A stretch of 64,000 nt of DNA from Streptomyces sp. CHD11 (GTDB lineage: Bacteria; Actinomycetota; Actinomycetes; Streptomycetales; Streptomycetaceae): the NCBI RefSeq assembly GCF_018638295.1, contig NZ_JABTTS010000003.1:321745-385744 (forward strand), given 5' to 3'. The position numbers and the translations under genes are program-made. The first letter of the stretch is position 1. The number at the start of each line of letters is the position of its first letter. Shown here piece after piece: positions 22,942 to 31,350 of this stretch. Under the pieces are notes generated by a model. The model made no database searches. It saw only the letters and a list, made by a program, of their open reading frames with translations, and was not told the origin of the DNA.

Positions 22942-25341
22942 GTGAAGAGCGAGCCTGTCGTCCCGGCAGGGTCCGGTTCCGCACCGGACCTGGTGGAACT
23001 GGCCAGAATCGTCGCCCAGCAGCGCGCCGAGCTGGACCGGCTCCGGGAGCAGGCCGCGACCTCGTGTGTCGTGGAGCGTGCCAAAGGCGTGGTGATCGCG
23101 CTGACCGGCTGCACCGCGGACGCCGCCGGCGAGACCCTGCTCCAGCGTGCCAAGGCCGCCCGGCGCTCCCTGCTCGAGGAGTGCTGGATCACCCTGGGCG
23201 GACTGGCGCCCGCCCGGCCGGGCGGCACGTCCCCGGGCCGGTCCGGCGACGGCAGGGACACCACGCCGGCCGGCCTCCCCGAGTACGACCCGCCCGCGGC
23301 ACCGTCCGCTCCGGACGACGTCGCCGACGCACTGACCCGCCTCGGCCGCGCCCTCGTGGGGATCGACACCTACCAGGACCTGGCCCACTGTCTGCTGGAC
23401 CACTTCGGGCCGGACCTGGCGGCGGACTCGGTCATGATCTACGCCCGCCGGACCGGCGGTGGCCTCGAACTGATCGGGCACGCGGGCGTCGACGAACGGC
23501 TCGCCGCCCGGTGGCGGCAGGTGCCCCCCTTCAGCGGGGTCGCCGTGCTGGACGCGATGGACGCCGGTGAACCCCGCTGGCTGGAGGACTTCGCCTCGGA
23601 CAGCGCGCGGTACCTGCTGATCGGCGAACCGCCCGAGCGGTGGCTGTCGCGGGCCTGGCTGCCGCTGTCCGCCGGGGACGGCACCGAGGTGTGCATCGGT
23701 GTGCTGCGCAGGTCCCCCGGCGCCTTCACGGAGCGCGACCGCATCCATCTGCGGGGCACGGTCCGTCTGTGCGCCGGCCGGCTGCGGATGTTCTCCGCCC
23801 TGCCGGAGCCCGCCGCCGACGCGTCCCCGGACGCCGTGCAGACGCTCTTCGCGGCACTGCCGGTGCCGGCCATGCTGCTGACTCCGCTGCACGGCCCCTC
23901 CGGTGACACCGCGGACTTCCGGATCGATGCCGCGACGGCGCAGGCCGCGGACCTCCTGGGCGGGAGCGGCGCCGTGGCCGGGCGGCGGCTGCGGGAGGTG
24001 TGGCCCGACGTGACGGACGCGCCGGTGTGGCAGGGCTGTCTGGACACTCTGGCCGGTGGGGCCGCGTACGAGGGCGAACCCTTCGCCCACCAGGAGACGG
24101 TGGACGGCGTCGCAGAACTCGCCACCTACTCCGTACGCGTGACACCGCTGGAGGACGCGCTGGTCGTCACCTGGGTCCGCCACGACTCCTCGGACCGCCA
24201 GGAACAGCGGCTCGCCGAACTGCAGCGGCTGGGTGACCTCGGCTGGACGAACTGGAATCTGGCCACGGGCGAGGTGTCCTGGTCGACACAGGTCTTCGCG
24301 ATCCTCGAGCGGGATCCGGCGCACGGCCCGGTCCCGCTCCCGGACCTGCCCGGACTCGCGGTCTCCGACGACCGGGCGGCACTGCAGCGGGCCGTCGGCG
24401 CCCTGACCGGCCAGGGACAGCCGTTCGACGTCCCGTTCCGGGTCCGCGGCGAGCGCGGCGTCCGGCACCTGCGTCTCGTCGTCGAGGTGGTGGCCGAGGG
24501 GGACGGCACACCCGTGGAGGTGCACGGCATCCTCCAGGACCTGACCGCACGGCGGCGGGCCGAGCTGGCCCTGATGGAGAGCGAGCGGGCGATCCTCACC
24601 CAGCACGATGTGCTGCAGTCCGAGCGGGCCCTGGTCGCCCGGCTGCAGAACGCTCTGCTGCCGCTGCCCGAGCGGGCGGTGCGTCTCTCCGGGCTGCGCG
24701 TCGAGGTCGCCTACCTCCCCGCCCAGGCGGGCGTCCACGTCGGCGGTGACTGGTTCAGCGCCATCGAACTGCCGGACGGTGACGCCCTGTTCGTCATCGG
24801 CGACGTCGCCGGGCACGGGGTCGGCGCCGTCGCCACCATGGCGCAACTGCGCTTCGCCGCGAAGGGCATGCTCATCACCGGCTCCTCGCTGACCGGCGCG
24901 CTCGCCCGGCTCAACGCCCTGCTGCTGCATTCCAGCGACACCCATGCCACCGCGACCATGATCCTGGCCCGTTACCGGCCCCGGGACCGGCGGCTGCTCT
25001 GGGCACAGGCGGGGCACACACCACCCCTGCTGGTGCGCGACGGCGAGGTCACCTATCTGCGCCGGCCCCCCGGAATGCTGCTGGGCGCGGCCATCACCCC
25101 CCGGTACGAAGAGGCCGAGTGCCGGCTCGAACCGGGCGATCGCCTGCTGCTGTACACGGACGGACTGGTGGAGCGGCCTCCGGAGATCATCGACCTGGGC
25201 CTCGACCGCCTCGCCGAGGCCGTCACGGCCCGTCCGGACGACGAGTCCGGGTCTCTGGGAGCGCTGCTGGAGACCATGCTCGAGGACGGACGCCGCGACG
25301 ATGTCTGCGTCCTGGACATCCGGCTGCCGCGGCAGCTCTGA
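22942..25341 (+). CDS. ANTAR-GAF-PAS-PAS-PP2C (SpoIIE-type) phosphatase
   Basis: A 799-residue cytoplasmic signalling phosphatase, expected to dephosphorylate anti-anti-sigma factors. Residues about 15-80 look like an ANTAR RNA-binding module (CVVERAKGVVIALTGCTADA, AGETLLQRAKAARRSLLEE). A GAF domain follows at about 125-275, then PAS-like regions at about 300-395 and 415-525, then the PP2C/SpoIIE domain from 560 (VHVGGDWFSAIELPDGDALF, VIGDVAGHGVGAVATMAQLR, YTDGLVER). Metal-binding Asp residues in GGDW and GDVAGHG are present. No HATPase kinase domain is attached. GTG 22942 is chosen because GATGCT lies 7 nt upstream, as for leaderless transcripts; an upstream GTG at 22921 is possible. Confidence 0.9.
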   Translation: MKSEPVVPAGSGSAPDLVELARIVAQQRAELDRLREQAATSCVVERAKGVVIALTGCTADAAGETLLQRAKAARRSLLEECWITLGGLAPARPGGTSPGRSGDGRDTTPAGLPEYDPPAAPSAPDDVADALTRLGRALVGIDTYQDLAHCLLDHFGPDLAADSVMIYARRTGGGLELIGHAGVDERLAARWRQVPPFSGVAVLDAMDAGEPRWLEDFASDSARYLLIGEPPERWLSRAWLPLSAGDGTEVCIGVLRRSPGAFTERDRIHLRGTVRLCAGRLRMFSALPEPAADASPDAVQTLFAALPVPAMLLTPLHGPSGDTADFRIDAATAQAADLLGGSGAVAGRRLREVWPDVTDAPVWQGCLDTLAGGAAYEGEPFAHQETVDGVAELATYSVRVTPLEDALVVTWVRHDSSDRQEQRLAELQRLGDLGWTNWNLATGEVSWSTQVFAILERDPAHGPVPLPDLPGLAVSDDRAALQRAVGALTGQGQPFDVPFRVRGERGVRHLRLVVEVVAEGDGTPVEVHGILQDLTARRRAELALMESERAILTQHDVLQSERALVARLQNALLPLPERAVRLSGLRVEVAYLPAQAGVHVGGDWFSAIELPDGDALFVIGDVAGHGVGAVATMAQLRFAAKGMLITGSSLTGALARLNALLLHSSDTHATATMILARYRPRDRRLLWAQAGHTPPLLVRDGEVTYLRRPPGMLLGAAITPRYEEAECRLEPGDRLLLYTDGLVERPPEIIDLGLDRLAEAVTARPDDESGSLGALLETMLEDGRRDDVCVLDIRLPRQL

Positions 25342-25393
25342 GCACCGCGGCGGACGAGGGCGGGCACCCCGGTGGCCGCCGGCCGGGGGCCGT

Positions 25394-26005
25394 TCATCCC
25401 GCCTCCCCCGTACGGGACTCCAGCGCCAGGCGGGTGTCGTCGCCGTAGACGCCGGTCTCGTCGCCCTGGATGCCGTACCAGAGCTGGAAGCGGGCGACGG
25501 CGGCCGAGAGGGTGGCGTCGTAGCGGCCGTCGGTGGAGCCGGCCCGGTAGACGTCGGGGACGCGCAGCAGCCGCTCCTGGAGTTCGGCCACCTCGGGCCC
25601 CGCATCGCCCTCGCGGAGGAACCCGTCCTCGGCGCGGTGAGGCGGCGCCGGGGGCGCGGAGGCGGACGGCCCTGGAGCGGGAACCGCGCGGTCGTCGCTG
25701 TCGCGGTCCATGAGCAGCAGCGCGCACCCGAAGCCGGCCAGCGCCGCGGCGGCGACGGCGAGGGTCAGCACGGTACGGCGCGTCCCCGGCGGCCGGTCGG
25801 CGGGAACGGGCGGCAGTTCCTGTGTCCTGTCCTCCGCTCCGGCCGGCGGCCCGGGCAGTGGTACCGGCTCGTAGCGGCCCTGTTCCCCCTCCTCGAACTC
25901 CCGGAACAGTTCCGCGAGCGCGTCGGTGCGGCGCGGGCGCAGCACGCGGATGGGTTCGAGGGGTGGTCCGTCGTGCTGCCGCCCGGACCCGGCCGGTGTC
26001 GTCAC
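25394..26005 (-). CDS. Membrane-anchored peptidoglycan-binding-domain protein
   Basis: A 203-residue single-pass protein. Residues 1-75 are a cytoplasmic, Pro-rich tail containing IRVLRPRRTDALAELFREFE. Residues about 78-100 are the membrane helix (VLTLAVAAAALAGFGCALLL). Then comes a Pro/Ala linker and a peptidoglycan_binding_1 domain at about 130-195 (LREGDAGPEVAELQERLLRV, GRYDATLSAAVARFQLWYGI). The topology suggests a link between wall binding outside and a cytoplasmic partner, as in some anti-sigma proteins. GTG 26005 follows AAGGAGAG. Confidence 0.85.
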   Translation of the reverse strand: MTTPAGSGRQHDGPPLEPIRVLRPRRTDALAELFREFEEGEQGRYEPVPLPGPPAGAEDRTQELPPVPADRPPGTRRTVLTLAVAAAALAGFGCALLLMDRDSDDRAVPAPGPSASAPPAPPHRAEDGFLREGDAGPEVAELQERLLRVPDVYRAGSTDGRYDATLSAAVARFQLWYGIQGDETGVYGDDTRLALESRTGEAG

Positions 26006-26081
26006 CTTGCTCTCCTTCCGTCCGGTGCGGGGGGGGGTCGGCCGCCCACGGGGAGAGATACGTGACGAAGACCCCGCGGGT

Positions 26082-26927
26082 TCAGCCGCCCGTCCCCGAG
26101 GCGTCGCGGAGGAAGGCGCGCAGGGACGTCACCACCGCCGACACGAACGCCTCCCGGCCCGCGTCGTCGAGGGCGTCGAGGGACAGATACGGGTTGAGGT
26201 CCTCCAGTTCGACCAGCAGCAGTTCACCGTCCGGCGCACGGCAGGCGTCGACGCGCTGGATGCCGTGGGCGAGGGTGTTCCACTCGATGAACTGCCGGGC
26301 GAAGTCCAGGTCGTCCGGCGTGGGTTCGTAGCGTTCCAGCTGCCAGCGCCGCTCGGGGTCGGGGGTGTGGAGGGCGTACTGGAAGGAATGGTCGACGAAG
26401 GTGAAGGAGACCTCGTAGGCGAAGTCGATGTGCGGCTGCACCAGGACGTCCCCGTCGACGAGGCCGCGCACCTCGCCGGCGGGGACGACGCGCAGCCCGA
26501 TGGAGTCGGCGCCGCGCCTGGGCTTGACCACGTACCGTTCCGCCGCGGGCAGCCGGCGCAGGTCCTCGGGCCGGTCGACGGTGGGGATCACCGGACGGCC
26601 GGCCGCGGTCAGGTCGAGCAGGTACTGCTTGCCGGCCATGTCGCCCCGGCCGGTGAGCGGGTTGTAGACCGGCACACCGGCCGCCAGGGCGTGCGCGCGA
26701 AAGGCGTCGTAGGCCTCCTGGTACGCCAGTACCGGACCGCTGTTGCGCACGACCACGGTGTCGAAGCCGTCCATGAGGGCGACGGTGTCCCGCGGGTGGC
26801 ACAGGGCGAGATCGACGTGCTCGCGCAGCCGGGAGGTGAGGAAGATGTCCTCGTCGCAGTAGCGGCGCCCGCGGGCCGGGTAGGCCAGGTCGGTGACATA
26901 GAGGACGCGGGGACGGGCGGACGGCAT
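26082..26927 (-). CDS. ATP-grasp superfamily protein
   Basis: A 281-residue cytoplasmic ATP-grasp protein from ATG 26927, preceded by GAGGAG. It shows NPLTGRGDMAGKQYLLDLTA, RYVVKPRRGADSIGLRVV (ATP-binding Lys and Gly-rich loop) and LLLVELEDLNPYLSLD, with Glu and Asn in the metal-binding place. The order is that of RimK/glutathione-synthase-like ligases. Length and motifs differ from the graspetide ligase at 6432, and no precursor-like peptide is beside it. The ligation substrate is unknown. It sits 76 bp upstream of the membrane protein gene on the same strand. Confidence 0.78.
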   Translation of the reverse strand: MPSARPRVLYVTDLAYPARGRRYCDEDIFLTSRLREHVDLALCHPRDTVALMDGFDTVVVRNSGPVLAYQEAYDAFRAHALAAGVPVYNPLTGRGDMAGKQYLLDLTAAGRPVIPTVDRPEDLRRLPAAERYVVKPRRGADSIGLRVVPAGEVRGLVDGDVLVQPHIDFAYEVSFTFVDHSFQYALHTPDPERRWQLERYEPTPDDLDFARQFIEWNTLAHGIQRVDACRAPDGELLLVELEDLNPYLSLDALDDAGREAFVSAVVTSLRAFLRDASGTGG

Positions 26928-27638
26928 ACGTGCTCCTCGGCGAGACGGTGGTCCGATCATAGGGACGGCCCGCACAGGAGTGCGGTGACGGTACCGAGTG
27001 CCGTGCCGGGCGGGCACCGAGTGCCATCACCGGTTTCCGGCTTCTCGTCGTTCCCACCGCGGCCGGGAGCCGCACCGCCGGAGCTCGTGGACGGCACGCG
27101 GTACCGCCGCCTGGTGGCGGCGGCTTCCGGCTGGTCCTGGAGCGGGGGTACGAAACAGACCGCGGTGGACGGCATCGTGGCGCTCGCCGGGGCGGGACGG
27201 CAGTCTGCGGGCGGATGTGCTCGCGGCGGCCGTGGTCGCGGCGGCCGTGGTCGCGGCGCACGACAACGCCTCGCGTTCCCGGCTGCGTTCGAAGGGCCGG
27301 GGGACGCGGGGAGCGCGGTGGACCACGCGCTGGAGCATGTGCGGGAGGCGTTCGGCGGCACGCAGGCGCCCACCGTGACCGGGCGGCCCGGCGGCCATGG
27401 TGGTGGTCGTCTCACGGCGCGGCACACCGCTGTGGCGGGTGGTGCGGGACCGGAGTCCGCGCCCGGCCGCGGCCGGCCCTTCTCCGTACGTGCTCCCAAA
27501 GGAGAGGGTACGGAGTGCCTTTACGGGTGACACTCAGTGCCATACGCTGACTCCGCACGGAGGCACGTCATACCGGGCACGTGTGCGCCGGGCGACCGCG
27601 CACGCGGGAATCCGGCCGAGCGCAGGGAGTTGACCAGC
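26928..27638. other. Long gap with degraded coding-like sequence
   Basis: No intact gene is convincing in this 711-bp stretch. Pieces look coding but change frame: LRADVLAAAVVAAAVVAAHD (frame of 27205) and then AAFEGPGDAGSAVDHALEHV in another frame (about 27285-27345). That pattern suggests a decayed small gene. TCGCGGCGGCCGTGG is repeated in tandem at 27221-27250. The promoter of the gene at 27639 should be near the right end. Confidence 0.4.
27221..27258. repeat. 15-bp tandem repeat, two copies plus a partial
   Basis: TCGCGGCGGCCGTGG occurs twice back to back (27221-27235, 27236-27250) and is followed by TCGCGGCG. In the plus frame it encodes AAAVV repeats. It is probably slippage in a decaying gene. 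Confidence 0.6.
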
Positions 27639-28055
27639 GTGTATCACCACTCAGGAAGCGTCACGCAGCAGGCGGCCGGCTCCCCGACGGGTGTCCTCGA
27701 TGCCCGGGGCACCGACCGTGCGGTGGCCATGGTCTACCAGCGCTGCACCTGGTGCGGCACCGCCATGTACCACCGGCTGCTGTGTCCGGTCTGTCAGTGC
27801 AGCGAGCTGCGTACGGAGCACAGCGAGGGCATCGGCACGGTCCGTCACTCCACGGTGCTGCACCGGAACACCCCGGCGGCCCGCAATGTGTCGCTGATCG
27901 AGATGGCCGAGGGATTCGTGGTGCGCGGCCGGGTCATGGGCCCGCCCATCGGTATCCACAGCGGCGACCGGGTGCGGCTGTCCACAGCGCAGGACCCGGT
28001 GCGGGGCGAGCCGGTCTTCCAGATGCTCGACGAGCCGTTCCGGGCGTGGACCTGA
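27639..28055 (+). CDS. DUF35/OB-fold zinc-ribbon protein
   Basis: A 138-residue protein of the Zn-ribbon OB-fold (DUF35) type that accompanies thiolases and acyl-CoA binding. The rubredoxin-like ribbon is CTWCGTAMYHRLLCPVCQC (residues about 36-54, two C-x-x-C pairs). The OB fold follows (VRHSTVLHRNTPAARNVSLI, RGRVMGPPIGIHSGDRVRL). No thiolase gene is adjacent, so its partner must lie elsewhere. GTG 27639 is preceded by AGGGAG 10 nt upstream; earlier in-frame starts are unlikely. Confidence 0.85.
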   Translation: MYHHSGSVTQQAAGSPTGVLDARGTDRAVAMVYQRCTWCGTAMYHRLLCPVCQCSELRTEHSEGIGTVRHSTVLHRNTPAARNVSLIEMAEGFVVRGRVMGPPIGIHSGDRVRLSTAQDPVRGEPVFQMLDEPFRAWT

Positions 28056-28122
28056 CGGGCCGTGCGGACCCGGCGGACGGCCGGGCGCGGTCCCTGGCGA
28101 TCACGGGAGGGCGCTCCGCGCC

Positions 28123-28503
28123 TCAGAGGGTGATACGGATACCCACCGTGCCGTCGCGACCGCGGCGGAGGCGGCTGCCCAGGAGCGTCAGCCGGCCCAG
28201 GACGCCGTACTTGCGGGCGAGCAGCCGCCGGTAGCGGTCGGTGGTGGCCTGGTCGCAGATCTCCGCGGTGGCGGGAACCTGGTCCCCGGTCGGATTGCCG
28301 CGCACGTCGCACGGACCGACGAGGACCCCACCGCGGGCGCGGATCCGCTTCACCTTCCAGGAGTCGGCGACGGTCCACACCCCGAGCGCGTCACCGTCCC
28401 GCACCACCCACACCGGCGTGGCCACGGGCGTCCCGTTCTTGCGGTAGCTGGTGAGCAACAGGTACTTCCCGGTGCCGAGCCGGTCCCGCAACGCGTCGTT
28501 CAT
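28123..28503 (-). CDS. PPOX-class F420-dependent oxidoreductase
   Basis: A 126-residue split-barrel flavin/deazaflavin-binding protein. LLTSYRKNGTPVATPVWVV, ALGVWTVADSWKVKRIRARG and VLVGPCDVRGN match small PPOX-class F420-dependent enzymes of actinobacteria. ATG 28503 has no Shine-Dalgarno sequence. TAGACT lies 7 nt upstream, so the transcript is probably leaderless. That hexamer overlaps the stop codon of the upstream methyltransferase pseudogene. Substrate unknown. Confidence 0.88.
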   Translation of the reverse strand: MNDALRDRLGTGKYLLLTSYRKNGTPVATPVWVVRDGDALGVWTVADSWKVKRIRARGGVLVGPCDVRGNPTGDQVPATAEICDQATTDRYRRLLARKYGVLGRLTLLGSRLRRGRDGTVGIRITL

Positions 28504-28513
28504 GGAAACGAGT

Positions 28514-29003
28514 CTAGGCGTCCGCCCGGCGGGCGACGAAGACGCGCTCGCGTCCCGGGCGGTCGGGCGCGTCCCGCACCTCCTCCAGGGCGAAGCCGTG
28601 CCCGGCGAGGTCGGCCCCGGCCTCCTCGCGCCGCCGGAAACGCGGGGCCGGGTCCGACGTCGGCACCGTCGCCTCCGCGGCGAACACCCAGGTCGTACGG
28701 AACGTCACCAGCGGGCCGTTCACGCGCGTCACCTGGTGCCGGTGCCCGACCGTGCCGACGCCGGGTACGTCCGTCCCGCGGTACGACTCCTCGCGGGTCC
28801 ATCCCTCCCACGCCCGCCGGGCCGGATCGCGGGTCTCGAACACCAGCCGCCCTCCGGGCCGCGGCGCCGCGCGGGCGCCCCGCAGCGTGCCGTGCCAGGC
28901 AGCCGGGTCCGCGATGGTCTGGGCGAGTTCGCCGTCATGTCACCAGGTCCACGGCGAGCGGGGCCAGGGCCGTCGCGTCGCCCTCGGTCCAGCGGACCCG
29001 CGC
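28514..29003 (-). pseudogene. Class I SAM methyltransferase, truncated and frameshifted
   Basis: The C-terminal two thirds of a class I SAM-dependent methyltransferase. RVRWTEGDATALAPLAVDLV (ending at 28938) is the GDA-containing cofactor region. It runs into a TGA at 28935, where homologues continue with an MTG(N/E)xAQ motif. The rest (GELAQTIADPAAWHGTLRGA, then VFETRDPARRAWEGW and RERVFVARRADA) is in another frame down to the stop at 28514. The N-terminal glycine-rich motif I is absent and replaced by an aminotransferase fragment. The gene is therefore non-functional by both truncation and frameshift. A protein from an internal start at 28843 is possible but would lack the cofactor site. 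Confidence 0.75.
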
Positions 29004-29005
29004 GG

Positions 29006-29107
29006 CACGACCGGCTCGGCGAGGGGTACGTCCATCTCGGCCACCCACAGCGGCAGCACGTCCGCGGGGTGGGTGCGCCGCTTCATGCTGGTCCGGCGCC
29101 GCAATGG
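29006..29107 (-). pseudogene. N-terminal fragment of a MalY/PatB-type aminotransferase
   Basis: The minus frame reads RRRTSMKRRTHPADVLPLW followed by VAEMDVPLAEPVV. This is the N-terminal signature of MalY/PatB cystathionine beta-lyase-type PLP enzymes (usually K-W-x-x-x-P-D-V-LPLWVAEMD). The similarity ends at 29006, where methyltransferase sequence begins in another frame within 3 bp. The PLP lysine and everything after residue about 45 are gone. The junction looks like a deletion joining two once separate genes. Confidence 0.7.
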
Positions 29108-29289
29108 GCGGCGAAAGCGGACATCCGGCGGGGTCCGCGGGCGCGGTGCTGTCCGCGCGGCGCGGTTTCCCGCCGGGATCACCTCCGCGCTGAACGCCGG
29201 GGCTCCGGGGCCCGTATGGACTGAGGGCACCCGACTCCGGGCAGGCCCCGCGGTGTTCGCACCGTGCCGCAGAGGTTCGGGAGCCATGC

Positions 29290-30660
29290 ATGAGGCACGC
29301 ACGACGACGGGTGGTCCGGCGAGTGACACGGCTGGCGGCCGTCGGCGGACTCCTCCTGGGGGCCACCATGGTCACCCGCGCCGTCGCCAGTGAACCCCGG
29401 GTGCCCGAGGCCGTCCCGTTCTCCACCGCCGAGGAGACGCCGGTGGGCCCGGGCGCCGGCCTGGTGTCACGGCTGGGCACGTCCCGTACGGCGGGCAGCT
29501 GGATCGGTGCCGACGGCCGCACGGTGGTCGCGGTCACCGACGAGAAGGCGGCGGCCGAGGTGCGCGGGGCGGGCGCCGAGGCGAAGATGGTGCGGCACAG
29601 CATGGACGACTTCAAGTCCGCGGCGAAGACACTGGGTTCGGCGCCGCGCGTCCCCGGCACGGCCTGGGCCATGGACTACCGGTCCAACGAGGTGGTGGTC
29701 CGCGGTGACAGCACGGTGTCCTCGGGCGACTGGTCCGAGCTGACCGAGGTGGCGGACGGCATCGGCGGCTTCGTGCGGATGGAGCGGACCGGGGGCACGT
29801 TCACCACCCGCCTCAACGGGGCCCAGCCGATCCTGTCGACGGCCGGCCGCTGCTCGGCGGGCTTCAACGTGACCGACGGCGAACGGGAGTTCATCCTCAC
29901 CGCCGGGCACTGCGGGCCGGACGGATCGGTGTGGTTCGCCGACGACCAGGGGCGTCAGGAGGTCGGCACCACGATCGGCGGCAGCTTCCCCGGGGACGAC
30001 TACTCGCTGATCGAGTACGCCGGAGGCCGGGCCGGCGAGGGCGCCGAGGTGGTGGCGGTCGGCGACGGCAAGGGCGTACGGATCACGGGGGTGGCGGACC
30101 CCGCGGTCGGGCAGCGGATCTTCCGGAGCGGCAGCACCAGCGGACTGCGTGACGGCGAGGTGACCGCGCTCAACGCGACGGTGAACTATCCCGAGGGCAC
30201 GGTCGGCGGTCTCGTCGAGTCCAATGTGTGCGCCGAACCGGGCGACAGCGGCGGCCCCATGTTCTCCGAGGGGATCGCGCTCGGTGTCACCTCCGGGGGC
30301 AGCGGTGACTGCGCCACGGGGGGTACGACGTACTTCCAGCCGGTGACGAAGGCGCTGTCGGATCTCGGCGTACGCCTGATCGTGGCGCCCGGGGCGGACG
30401 GGGACGCCGCGGCGCCGTCCCCCGCGCCGTCGGAGGCGGGGGCGGCTCCGGACACCGCCTCCCCGGGGTCCTCGACGCCGGTACGGGGCATCGTCCCGGA
30501 CCCCTCGACGCTGCTGGCACGGCTGGCCGACCCGCAGAACGTGGGACCGGGCCTGCTGGTGATCGGGGGCAGTCTGGTCGCCCTGGTGGCCTCGCGGTGG
30601 ATCCGGGCGGAGCAGGACCGCAAGGCCTACCGGCGTCACTACTCGGCGACCTGGGGCTGA
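29290..30660 (+). CDS. Membrane-anchored S1-family serine protease (streptogrisin-like)
   Basis: A 456-residue exported protease. Residues 1-33 are a signal peptide with an Arg-rich start. Residues about 45-175 are the propeptide (KAAAEVRGAGAEAKMVRHSM, PRVPGTAWAMDYRSNEVVV). The mature chymotrypsin-like domain has His in LTAGHCG, Asp in DDYSLIEY and Ser in EPGDSGGPMF; the S1-pocket region is GVTSGGSGDC. A Pro/Ala-rich linker and a C-terminal membrane helix (GLLVIGGSLVALVASRWI) with a basic tail follow, so the mature enzyme should stay on the cell surface. GGGAG precedes the ATG. A soluble relative is at 47964. Confidence 0.92.
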   Translation: MRHARRRVVRRVTRLAAVGGLLLGATMVTRAVASEPRVPEAVPFSTAEETPVGPGAGLVSRLGTSRTAGSWIGADGRTVVAVTDEKAAAEVRGAGAEAKMVRHSMDDFKSAAKTLGSAPRVPGTAWAMDYRSNEVVVRGDSTVSSGDWSELTEVADGIGGFVRMERTGGTFTTRLNGAQPILSTAGRCSAGFNVTDGEREFILTAGHCGPDGSVWFADDQGRQEVGTTIGGSFPGDDYSLIEYAGGRAGEGAEVVAVGDGKGVRITGVADPAVGQRIFRSGSTSGLRDGEVTALNATVNYPEGTVGGLVESNVCAEPGDSGGPMFSEGIALGVTSGGSGDCATGGTTYFQPVTKALSDLGVRLIVAPGADGDAAAPSPAPSEAGAAPDTASPGSSTPVRGIVPDPSTLLARLADPQNVGPGLLVIGGSLVALVASRWIRAEQDRKAYRRHYSATWG

Positions 30661-30999
30661 ACGGACCCGGGTGCGCGCCGTTCGGCCCACCGCGAGCAGC
30701 ACGGTCGCCATGGCCGCCGGCGGCAGCCCCGCCACCTGCCGCCGGGAGACGCGCGCACCCAGAAGGACGGGACCGAGGCGGACGGGGGGTGTCGGCCGAC
30801 CGGCGAAGGTGACGGCGGAACGCGGGACGCGGCGCGACAGGACGGCGCCGGTGATAAGGGGCACCTCCCGGCTCGGGCGAAGCCGGGAGCCGGGGTGACG
30901 ATGCCGTGGCGGAGGGCCGAGGAGAATGCGAGAAGGGCACCCATGTGTGCGGGGGTGCCCGGTGGACGGGTGGCGAAGCCAGGGCCGCCTACTGAGCGC
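30661..30999. other. Intergenic region with two hairpins
   Basis: These 339 bp hold no sound gene. A minus frame starting MGALLAFSSALRHGIV (30944) faintly recalls an EamA transporter start but breaks down at once. Two hairpins are present: 30865-30889 (CTCCCGGCT/AGCCGGGAG) and 30935-30960 (GGGCACCC/GGGTGCCC). Confidence 0.45.
30865..30889 (+). terminator. Hairpin downstream of the S1 protease gene
   Basis: CTCCCGGCT and AGCCGGGAG form a perfect 9-bp stem with a 7-nt loop, about 205 bp after the protease stop. It may be the end of that transcript. Confidence 0.4.
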
Positions 31000-31014
31000 T
31001 CAGGCGGCCCTGGC
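30978..31014 (-). terminator. Terminator overlapping the stop codon of the small gene at 31000
   Basis: GCCAGGGCCGCC and GGCGGCCCTGGC form a perfect 12-bp stem; the 13-nt loop contains the palindrome TGAGCGCTCA. On the minus strand the left arm is the last codons of the 57-residue gene and its TGA lies in the loop. A ribosome reaching the stop would disturb the hairpin, so termination may depend on translation. Confidence 0.6.
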
Positions 31015-31173
31015 GGGCTGCGGAGGAGCCGAGGCCCACTCCTGGACCAGGCGCTGGTACTCCTCGCGCTGTTCGCCGCTCAGTGTCCCGCCCGACCGGA
31101 GCCACAGGGCCCGGATCTCCTCGTTGACCTCATCAGCCGATCGCTCGGAGGAGGGTTCAACAGTGGTGGACAT
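31000..31173 (-). CDS. Small conserved helical protein
   Basis: A 57-residue protein (MSTTVEPSSERSADEVNEEI, then RALWLRSGGTLSGEQREEYQ) with two helices and no membrane segment. Start ATG 31173 has no Shine-Dalgarno sequence but TATGCT lies 7 nt upstream, consistent with leaderless transcription. A stop-overlapping terminator follows. Its codon use and defined promoter and terminator support a real gene of unknown function. Confidence 0.7.
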   Translation of the reverse strand: MSTTVEPSSERSADEVNEEIRALWLRSGGTLSGEQREEYQRLVQEWASAPPQPARAA

Positions 31174-31350
31174 GCCGTGAAGCATACGGCGCCAGAGGTG
31201 AAGACGCTGTGAGTAATGGCACGCATACCGGGCATTACCGACAGTGTTGCTGATCACGTCCATCTGCCGTATCTGCCATGGAACGTGGGCGAGTTCACAG
31301 CACTCCGCCCCCCGGACCCCGCACCGGGCCCGGAGAGCCACGGGCCCCGG

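Noticed and set aside
22291..25605. 1104-codon open frame on the minus strand
   Set aside because: It is wholly antisense to the PP2C phosphatase and its flanks, has unnatural Gly/Arg/His-rich composition and no ribosome binding site. It results from GC-biased third positions.
25926..27530. 534-codon plus-strand ORF
   Set aside because: Mostly antisense to the ATP-grasp gene; only its tail (after 27280) looks protein-like, which I describe as decayed coding sequence.
30639..30944. Minus-strand ORF starting MGALLAFSSALRHG as an EamA transporter
   Set aside because: Only the first 15 residues look membrane-like; the rest is Arg/Pro-rich and overlaps the protease 3' end. A relic is possible but not supported.
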